Program-made: the position numbers and the translations under genes
Shown here: piece after piece, positions 55,002-61,688 of the stretch
Numbering within the stretch: the stretch's first letter is position 1
Layout of the letters: the number at the start of each line of letters is the position of its first letter
Assembly (NCBI GenBank): GCA_947577065.1
Contig: CANPTT010000006.1
Coordinates: 1 to 64,000 of the forward strand
Length of the DNA stretch: 64,000 bases
Direction: 5' to 3'
From: an uncultured Pseudoflavonifractor sp.
GTDB taxonomy: Bacteria > Bacillota > Clostridia > Oscillospirales > Oscillospiraceae
Notes under the pieces: model-generated
The model's database searches: none
Told to the model about the DNA's origin: nothing
The model's input: the letters and a program-made list of their open reading frames with translations, nothing else

Positions 55002-56381
55002 ATGGATCCAAAACGTCATGAGCTCGATATGTGTAGCGGCCCCCTGGCCCCCAAGCTGCTGCTTTTTGCCCTCCCGCTGATGCTCTCCAGCATTCTGCAG
55101 CTTCTCTTCAACGCCGCCGATGTGATCGTGGTGGGGAAATTTGCCGGGGACGCCTCCCTGGCCGCAGTGACCTCCACAGGGGCCCTTATCAACCTGCTTA
55201 TCAACCTGTTCATGGGCCTGTCCATCGGCGCCAACGTAACGGTGGCCCACGCCATCGGCCACGGGGATGAACAGCGCGCGGAAAAGGCGGTCCACACCTC
55301 GGTGGTCGTCAGCCTTGCCAGCGGCGTATTCCTCGCCGTCGTGGGCTTCTTTGCCGCCCGGCAGTTTTTGGAGTGGATGGACTCCCCTGAGAACGTCATC
55401 GGCCTTTCCGCCCTCTATCTGAAAATTTATTTTTTGGGCATGCCCGCCTCTCTGTTCTACAACTTTGGAAGCGCTCTTCTGCGGGCGGCGGGAGATACCA
55501 GGCGGCCCCTCAACTATCTGTCTGTGGCCGGGGTCATCAATGTGTGTTTGAACCTGCTGCTGGTCATTGTCTTCCACCTGGACGTGGCGGGGGTGGCCAT
55601 TGCCACTATCATTTCCCAGTACATCTCTGCCCTGCTGGTCCTGCGGTGTCTTCTGCGGGAACCGGGTCCCCTTCATCTCGACCTGAAGCGGCTGCGGGTG
55701 GACAGAGAGGTCTTTCTGGGGATCGTCCGCATCGGTCTGCCCGCCGGATTCCAGGGGGTGGTGTTCTCCCTGTCCAATGTGGTCATCCAGTCCTCCATCA
55801 ACTCCTTCGGAGACGTCGTCATGGCGGGCTCCGGAGCCAGCGCCAACATTGAGAGCTTTGTCTACATGGGGATGAACGCCTTTTATCAGACCTGTCTTAC
55901 CTTCACCAGCCAAAACTATGGCGCAGGCAAATGCGACCGGGTGGATAAGGTACTTCTCTGGTGTCAACTCTATTCCCTGGTCACAGGGCTTTTGCTGGGC
56001 AATCTGGCCTATCTGTTCGGTCCCCAGCTCCTCAGCATCTATTCTCCCAGTCCCGACGTCATCGCCCAGGGTATGGTGCGGCTGCTCTATGTCTCGGTCC
56101 CCTATGCCCTGTGCGGCATTATGGATGTGATGGTTGGCTCCCTCCGGGGGCTGGGGTGGTCGGTGGCCCCCATGTTCGTATCGGTGGTCGGCGCCTGTGG
56201 GCTGCGGCTGGCCTGGATCGCCACTGTGTTCCAGCTCTACCGCACCCCTCAATGCCTCTACTTCTCCTACCCCGTCACCTGGGTCATCACCGGCGCCACC
56301 CATATCGTCTGCTTCCTCATTATCCGGCGCAAGGCTTACGCCAGAGTGGCCGATCTGGCCGAGACAACGGGCCGGCCGTAA
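55002..56381 (+). CDS. MATE family efflux transporter
   Basis: 12-TM pattern; LFNAADVIVVGKFAG, SIGANVTVAHAIG, NFGSALLRAAGDTRRPL. Confidence 0.93.
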   Translation: MDPKRHELDMCSGPLAPKLLLFALPLMLSSILQLLFNAADVIVVGKFAGDASLAAVTSTGALINLLINLFMGLSIGANVTVAHAIGHGDEQRAEKAVHTSVVVSLASGVFLAVVGFFAARQFLEWMDSPENVIGLSALYLKIYFLGMPASLFYNFGSALLRAAGDTRRPLNYLSVAGVINVCLNLLLVIVFHLDVAGVAIATIISQYISALLVLRCLLREPGPLHLDLKRLRVDREVFLGIVRIGLPAGFQGVVFSLSNVVIQSSINSFGDVVMAGSGASANIESFVYMGMNAFYQTCLTFTSQNYGAGKCDRVDKVLLWCQLYSLVTGLLLGNLAYLFGPQLLSIYSPSPDVIAQGMVRLLYVSVPYALCGIMDVMVGSLRGLGWSVAPMFVSVVGACGLRLAWIATVFQLYRTPQCLYFSYPVTWVITGATHIVCFLIIRRKAYARVADLAETTGRP

Positions 56382-56497
56382 AAAACGGAGAGAAGGCCGC
56401 CTCTCTTTGTCCGCCGCGATATCTCTATAGGGACCTGAGACCCAGAGCCTCACCCCGGCGCTCATCATCCTGTCTCAAGAACAAAAGGGGGATCCCG

Positions 56498-57196
56498 ATG
56501 AAAAGACCGTCCAAGTTCTTCTCCATCCTCACCACAGTGGTCCTGACCCTGTTTCTCCTCACCGGGGCGGTGGCGGTCCCCATCCTCTGGCGGGGATTCT
56601 ACTATGGTCAGATCGACGCCCTCTCCCTCCCCGCTCTGACGGGCTTCTCGCCCGAGGTCATCCGGGGGGCCTTTGACGAGGTGATGGACTACCTGGTAAA
56701 GGGCGCCCCCTTCGGTACGGGGGAGCTGATCTGGTCTGAGAGCGGCATGGCCCATTTTGCCGACTGCCGGGCCCTGTTCCAGCTGGATCTTCGGATCCTG
56801 GAGATCACCGCTGCCCTGCTGCTGGCCACTTTGCTGCTCACCGCCTCCAAAAAGCTGACGCTTCATCGCTTTTTCGGTCGGGGCCCCTGCTTCTGGGCCT
56901 TTGCGGCCATGGCCCTGGCTGTTTTGGCGTTTGGGCTTTGGGGGTTGTTGGACTTCCAGTCCCTTTTCACCACGTTTCACACTGTCTTCTTCCCCGGCAA
57001 GGACAACTGGGTCTTTGACCCCCGCTATGACCAGATCATCCTGATCCTGCCCGAGGCCTTCTGGGCTCGGGCAGGGGCCCTGGTAGCAGGGCTGGCCTTT
57101 GGCGCGGGGGCGCTTCTGACCGTTCTGGACGAGATCCTCCACCGGATCCGCCAGCCGAAGAGCGTATATGAGCAGCTGAGGGAAAAGGACTTTTAA
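56498..57196 (+). CDS. TIGR01906/DUF1461 family integral membrane protein
   Basis: Membrane protein with F-H-VFFPGKDNWVFDPRYDQIILILPEAFW motif; GGGG(A) RBS and ATG 56498. Confidence 0.85.
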   Translation: MKRPSKFFSILTTVVLTLFLLTGAVAVPILWRGFYYGQIDALSLPALTGFSPEVIRGAFDEVMDYLVKGAPFGTGELIWSESGMAHFADCRALFQLDLRILEITAALLLATLLLTASKKLTLHRFFGRGPCFWAFAAMALAVLAFGLWGLLDFQSLFTTFHTVFFPGKDNWVFDPRYDQIILILPEAFWARAGALVAGLAFGAGALLTVLDEILHRIRQPKSVYEQLREKDF

Positions 57197-57216
57197 GAGC
57201 AAGGGCACGGAAAGCC

Positions 57217-57255
57217 AAAAAGGCCGGGAACGTTTGACGTTCCCGGCCTTTTTTA
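57217..57255. terminator. Bidirectional terminator
   Basis: AAAAAGGCCGGGAACGT-TTG-ACGTTCCCGGCCTTTTTT. Confidence 0.85.
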
Positions 57256-57921
57256 TCCTTCTATCGTCTCCATGGCCGCTTTGGCAGCCAACTGTTCGGC
57301 TTCCTTCTTGCTGTGGCCCCGACCCTCTCCTACGCTCCGCCCGTTGAGCTCCACCGCCACGGTGAACACCTTGGCGTGGTCGGGTCCCGACTCTCCGGTG
57401 AGACGGTAGGTCAGCACCTGTCCGCTCTCCCGCTGGACCCGCTCCTGAAGAGCGGTCTTATAGTCCTGGCTGGCGACCTTCTCGGCCTCCTTGTCCAGAA
57501 TGAACCGCTGGACGATCCGCTTGGCCTCTGCCAGTCCCCCGTCCAGAAAGACGGCGGCCAGCACCGCCTCCACCGCATCAGCCCGGATGGAGGGCCGCTC
57601 CCGGCCCCCGCCCTGGTCCTCCCCCTTGCCAAGGCGCAGGTAAGCGCCCAGGTCCAGCCGGTCCGCCACCTCCACCAAGCTCTCCTCCCGTACCAGGGCC
57701 GCCCGTTTCCGGGTCAGGTCCCCCTCGGGAAGATCGGGGTGAGTCCGGTAGAGAAACTCCGCCGTCACCATCCCCAGGATGGAATCCCCCAAAAACTCCA
57801 GCCGCTCGTTGCTGCCGTCGGGAGAGTGATTCTCGTTGGCGAAGGAGGAGTGGGTCAGGGCATTCTCCAGCAGGGCGCGGTCATGAAACGTATAGCCCAG
57901 CTTGGTCTCCAGTGTCTCCAT
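57253..57921 (-). CDS. rnc: Ribonuclease III
   Basis: LTHSSFANE, NERLEFLGDSILGMV, C-terminal dsRBD; TGATG coupling to acpP stop. Confidence 0.96.
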   Translation of the reverse strand: METLETKLGYTFHDRALLENALTHSSFANENHSPDGSNERLEFLGDSILGMVTAEFLYRTHPDLPEGDLTRKRAALVREESLVEVADRLDLGAYLRLGKGEDQGGGRERPSIRADAVEAVLAAVFLDGGLAEAKRIVQRFILDKEAEKVASQDYKTALQERVQRESGQVLTYRLTGESGPDHAKVFTVAVELNGRSVGEGRGHSKKEAEQLAAKAAMETIEG

Positions 57922-58154
57922 CACTCGCCCAGCTTCTTCTGGAGATAGTTCACAAGGTCGCCCACATTGTGGATGGAGGCGATATCCTCTTCCCCCATCT
58001 CCTCAATGTCAAACTCCTCCTCCAGGTTCATGGACAGCTCCACCAGGTCCACCGAGTCGGCCCCCAGCTCCTCAAAGCCGGTGTCCTCGGTGATGTCCTC
58101 CGCTTCCAGTCCGAACTGCTCAGAGAGCAGCTTTACCAACCGATCAAAGATCAT
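57921..58154 (-). CDS. acpP: Acyl carrier protein
   Basis: EELGADSVDLVELSMNLEEEFDIEE phosphopantetheine site. Confidence 0.96.
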   Translation of the reverse strand: MIFDRLVKLLSEQFGLEAEDITEDTGFEELGADSVDLVELSMNLEEEFDIEEMGEEDIASIHNVGDLVNYLQKKLGE

Positions 58155-58214
58155 AAAAGATCGCTCCTATCATATGGGGTTTCGCCCTGCGCTCAGGAGG
58201 GCTAAATCACTATG

Positions 58215-58243
58215 ATAATAGGCAATATCTTCCGCCCTGTCAA
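58215..58243 (-). promoter_or_regulatory. acpP promoter (copy A of duplicated promoter block)
   Basis: Minus: TTGACA (58243-58238), 17 bp spacer, TATTAT (58220-58215). Confidence 0.75.
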
Positions 58244-58301
58244 GGGGGAAATGCAAAATTTTTCTTCTCCGCACCCGTTCGGCAGACTTCGCCCCTCCAT
58301 A

Positions 58302-58339
58302 GCAAAGGACCCGGAAATTTTCTTTTCCGGGTCCTTTGC
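58302..58339. terminator. Hairpin downstream of flavoprotein 1 (copy A)
   Basis: GCAAAGGACCCGGAAA...TTTCCGGGTCCTTTGC, perfect 16-bp stem. Confidence 0.65.
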
Positions 58340-58361
58340 CGTATAAGGAGAGAGGATACGC

Positions 58362-60479
58362 TTATTTATTGTTGGCAGCGCTGGTGCCGGCGATGCGGCC
58401 ATAGACCACAAAGTCAACGATAGCGTTACCACCCAGACGGTTACCACCATGGATATCACCGCAAACCTCACCAGCAGCATACAGGCCCTTGATGACCTGG
58501 CCGCTTTGGCTGATGACCTGGGCGTCCGTGTTGATGTGAATGCCGCCCATGGTGTGGTGGGCTGAGGGAGCCCGGGAGAAGGCATACCAGGGTCCTTCCT
58601 CAAACTTATAGGTCAGCAGGGTCCGGCCAAACGCCTCATCCACGCCGGAGTCCACGGCCTCGTTATACTGAGCGACGGAAGCCTTCAGGTTCTCGGCAGG
58701 AACCCCGATTTTCTCAGCCAGTTCCTCCAGAGTGTCGGCGCTGTAATACTCAGAGATGCCGTTCTCCACCATGAAGCTGACCGAACGGCCATCGGTGGTC
58801 AGGGTGGCGTCGGGATCAGGGATGGCGATGGAGTTCTCAATGACCCAGAACTTGCCCCGCTCATTCTGCTCCTTGGCAGCCAGGGAGAGGTCATCCCGGC
58901 GGCCATCCTCCCGCCAGAAACGGTTGCCGTCCTGGTTCACGAAGATGGCGCCCGAGGTACTCTTGGGCATGCAGGCGTCGCCGGTGGTGCCGATGAGGGG
59001 GTTGGTGGTATGCAGCAGCTGGATCTGGTCCATATCCACCAGGTCCGCACCGATGGCCTCAGCCATGCGGATACCATCACCGGTGACAGCAGGCATATTG
59101 GTAGAGATCAGGGAGGAGCCCAGATCAGGCCACTTGTCGCCCTCGCAATACTGCTGACGCATCTCCACGTTTCCGGCAAAACCGCCGGTGGCCAGGATCA
59201 CGCCATTTTTTGCCGTGAAGGTAACGCTCCGGCCGTCCTTGGTGGTGGCCTGCACGCCGGTGACAACGCCATTGCTGGTCACCAGGCTCTCAGCGGTGGT
59301 GTTCATCACAAAGGTGACGTTGTCCCGCTCCGCCAGAGTCCGGGTGAAGGCGGAGATGATGCCGGTGGTATTGGGCATCTGGGCATTATAGGTATAGTGG
59401 GTCCGGTTATAGAGAGAACCCGCACCCTGTCCGATACGCTCCTGAACCACCAGACCCATTCCCTTCAGCCAATTCAGTCCCTCAAGGGCATGGCTGGTCA
59501 TTCCATAGATCAAATCCAGATCGCCCAACCGATCTCCGCCGATCCAGGTCTGGAGGGCATGCCAGGTGGGGGAATCGAAGAGATAGGTTGCACCGGAGGC
59601 ATTATACTCTTCATACTCCTTCTTCAGGGCAGCCTGGAGCTTGGCATGGGTATCGTTCACAGGCTTCTCCGCGATGGCCGCCTCGATCTCAGCCCGGTTG
59701 GCATCGGTGATCTCCAGGGTAGCCTGAAGCTCAGGGTCAGCGCTGTTGTAAATACCGCCGGCCACAATGGAGTTGCCCCCCAGGAAGCCGGTCTTCTCCA
59801 CCACGATAACGTTGGCGCCGCTCTCAGAGGCAGCAGTGGCGGCGCTGAGGCCGGCTCCGCCGCCGCCAACGATGATCACGTCAGCGGTATAGCTGTCCTG
59901 CACGCTCTTCTCCTCGGGAGCCGCAGTGCCGAATACGCTCATATCAAGCCCAGCCTGGGTCAGGCAGTCCCGCACAGCCAGCTTTAAAGCCGCGCTGCTG
60001 ACAGTGGCTCCGGTGACGCCGTCCACCCCTACGCTCTGCTTGTCCAGGATGCGCCCGGCAACCACCTCCAGGGCATACTTGCCCACACCGGCGGTTTCCA
60101 TATTGTCAGAGTAGTCAATGTCGGTGATCTTACCATCGGCAACGGTGACCTTCACGGTGATCTTTCCGTTCATACCCTGAGCCTGGCTGGTATAGGTCAT
60201 CTTGTTCATGACCAGCTTGGCCGTGTTGGGGTCGTCAGCGTCCCATTCCACCTTGAGCCCCAGCAGTTCGCTGAGGTAACGCAGAGGGACATAAGTAGCG
60301 CCGTCATAGGCGAACACCTCGGCGGCTTCCCCGTTGGACTTGGTGGGGGTAACGGTCTGGCCGTTGATGCTCATACCCATGGGGGTCACGGTGATACTCT
60401 TATCCGTGCCCGCCGCCACGGCAACGGTACCCAGAACCATGAGGAAGGCCAGTGTCAGGGCTGTGATCCTTTTTTTCAT
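58362..60479 (-). CDS. Exported flavoprotein reductase 1: Cu_amine_oxidN1-like + FMN_bind + FAD_binding_2 (urocanate/fumarate reductase-like)
   Basis: Sec signal MKKRITALTLAFLMVLGTVAVAAG; TYVPLRYLSELLGLKVEWD stalk domain; DGVTGATVSS; VIIVGGGGAGLSAATAASESGANVIVVEK; HHTMGGIHIN, GGNRLGGNAI. Confidence 0.88.
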   Translation of the reverse strand: MKKRITALTLAFLMVLGTVAVAAGTDKSITVTPMGMSINGQTVTPTKSNGEAAEVFAYDGATYVPLRYLSELLGLKVEWDADDPNTAKLVMNKMTYTSQAQGMNGKITVKVTVADGKITDIDYSDNMETAGVGKYALEVVAGRILDKQSVGVDGVTGATVSSAALKLAVRDCLTQAGLDMSVFGTAAPEEKSVQDSYTADVIIVGGGGAGLSAATAASESGANVIVVEKTGFLGGNSIVAGGIYNSADPELQATLEITDANRAEIEAAIAEKPVNDTHAKLQAALKKEYEEYNASGATYLFDSPTWHALQTWIGGDRLGDLDLIYGMTSHALEGLNWLKGMGLVVQERIGQGAGSLYNRTHYTYNAQMPNTTGIISAFTRTLAERDNVTFVMNTTAESLVTSNGVVTGVQATTKDGRSVTFTAKNGVILATGGFAGNVEMRQQYCEGDKWPDLGSSLISTNMPAVTGDGIRMAEAIGADLVDMDQIQLLHTTNPLIGTTGDACMPKSTSGAIFVNQDGNRFWREDGRRDDLSLAAKEQNERGKFWVIENSIAIPDPDATLTTDGRSVSFMVENGISEYYSADTLEELAEKIGVPAENLKASVAQYNEAVDSGVDEAFGRTLLTYKFEEGPWYAFSRAPSAHHTMGGIHINTDAQVISQSGQVIKGLYAAGEVCGDIHGGNRLGGNAIVDFVVYGRIAGTSAANNK

Positions 60480-60502
60480 TGCTCTCTTCCTTTCTGTTTT
60501 TC

Positions 60503-60524
60503 CTGTTTGATATTTCCCAAACAG
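60503..60524. promoter_or_regulatory. Perfect inverted repeat upstream of flavoprotein 1
   Basis: CTGTTTG-N8-CAAACAG, 24 bp upstream of the start codon. Confidence 0.4.
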
Positions 60525-60544
60525 TTCACTTTCCTCATGTTAGC

Positions 60545-60592
60545 ACAAAAAAATCCACACTGGAAATACCAATAAAGTATTCCAGCGTGGAT
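60545..60592 (-). terminator. Terminator of LysR gene (minus strand)
   Basis: Minus: ATCCACGCTGGAATAC-TTTATTG-GTATTTCCAGTGTGGAT then TTTTTTG. Confidence 0.75.
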
Positions 60593-60607
60593 AACTATAA
60601 CCTGTTG

Positions 60608-61489
60608 TTATGGCTCCTCAAAAGCCTCCAATAACCGTTTCAGCTCCTCCAGTATTGGCGACTGATTTTTCCTTCGCCACACACAGACACTTCCAAACCG
60701 TTCCGGGCCGTCCACTATAGGGATTCCCCTGTAATCATTGATGTCTATCGCTCCAAAGAGGGCCGAGCCTATCCCAACCGCATTGTGAAGCCTGACCTGG
60801 GCCAGAACGTCTCCCAGCTTCTCCCCCTCCGCCACAATATTGGGAACGATCCCCGCCTCCACACACACATGGATCGCACCGGTTCTGAACAGGGTCTCCT
60901 TGAAGATGACAAGGGGCTGATCCCGCAGCTCCTCCAGATAAATTTCCGTCCTTTCGCTGAACGGGTGTGACGTATGGACGATCACATGAAGAGGTCCCTT
61001 TAACAGATACCTGTATTCCACATCCTCCAGTCCCACTATACAGGCCTCCGGCAGAATCGCCACATCCATCTCCCCGGATATCAGGCTCTGCCTGACATTG
61101 GCAACGATATCATAAACCGTCTCTATCCGGATAGATGGAACAGGGTCTGTTCCGCCAAACACCCTCTGCATAAAATCCTTCAGATAGTCACGCATGACAT
61201 ACCCCACCCGCAGGGGGGGCTGGTTTTTCCATCCCACCTCCCGAAGCTTTTGCTTCAATCCAGCGCACTGCTGAAGGACCTGCTTGACCTCAGCAAGGCA
61301 CACCTCCCCCTCCGGTGTCAGGGTAGCCGTCCGCCCTGAGCGGATGAGCAGAGGGCAGCCCAGTTCCTCCTCCAAGCCCCGAATGGCCCGGCTCAAGGCG
61401 GGCTGGCTCACATGGCAGGCCTGCGCCGCCTTGGTGAAGTTCCGGTGTTGGGCCACGGCGATAAAATATTCCAGGATTTGCAGGGTCAT
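60608..61489 (-). CDS. LysR-family transcriptional regulator
   Basis: MTLQILEYFIAVAQHRNFTKAAQACHVSQPALSRAIRGLEEELGCPLLIRSGRTATLTPEG. Confidence 0.93.
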   Translation of the reverse strand: MTLQILEYFIAVAQHRNFTKAAQACHVSQPALSRAIRGLEEELGCPLLIRSGRTATLTPEGEVCLAEVKQVLQQCAGLKQKLREVGWKNQPPLRVGYVMRDYLKDFMQRVFGGTDPVPSIRIETVYDIVANVRQSLISGEMDVAILPEACIVGLEDVEYRYLLKGPLHVIVHTSHPFSERTEIYLEELRDQPLVIFKETLFRTGAIHVCVEAGIVPNIVAEGEKLGDVLAQVRLHNAVGIGSALFGAIDINDYRGIPIVDGPERFGSVCVWRRKNQSPILEELKRLLEAFEEP

Positions 61490-61544
61490 GGAAACTCTCC
61501 TTTTTCGGGACGGGGATATGGTGCGCAGGGGCAAATTCACTATG

Positions 61545-61573
61545 ATAATAGGCAACATTCTCCGCCCTGTCAA
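61545..61573 (-). promoter_or_regulatory. LysR promoter (copy B of duplicated promoter block)
   Basis: Minus: TTGACA (61573-61568), 17 bp spacer, TATTAT (61550-61545). Confidence 0.75.
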
Positions 61574-61624
61574 GGGAAAAATCAAAATTTTACTCCCTCT
61601 TCCCTTGACCGTTTTCCCCGGCAC

Positions 61625-61665
61625 AGCAAAGGGCCCGGAAAATTTCTTTTCCAGGCCCTTTGCTG
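61625..61665. terminator. Hairpin downstream of flavoprotein 2 (copy B)
   Basis: CAGCAAAGGGCCCGGAAAA-TTTC-TTTTCCAGGCCCTTTGCTG, one wobble position. Confidence 0.65.
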
Positions 61666-61688
61666 TATAAGGAGAGATGGTATATATC

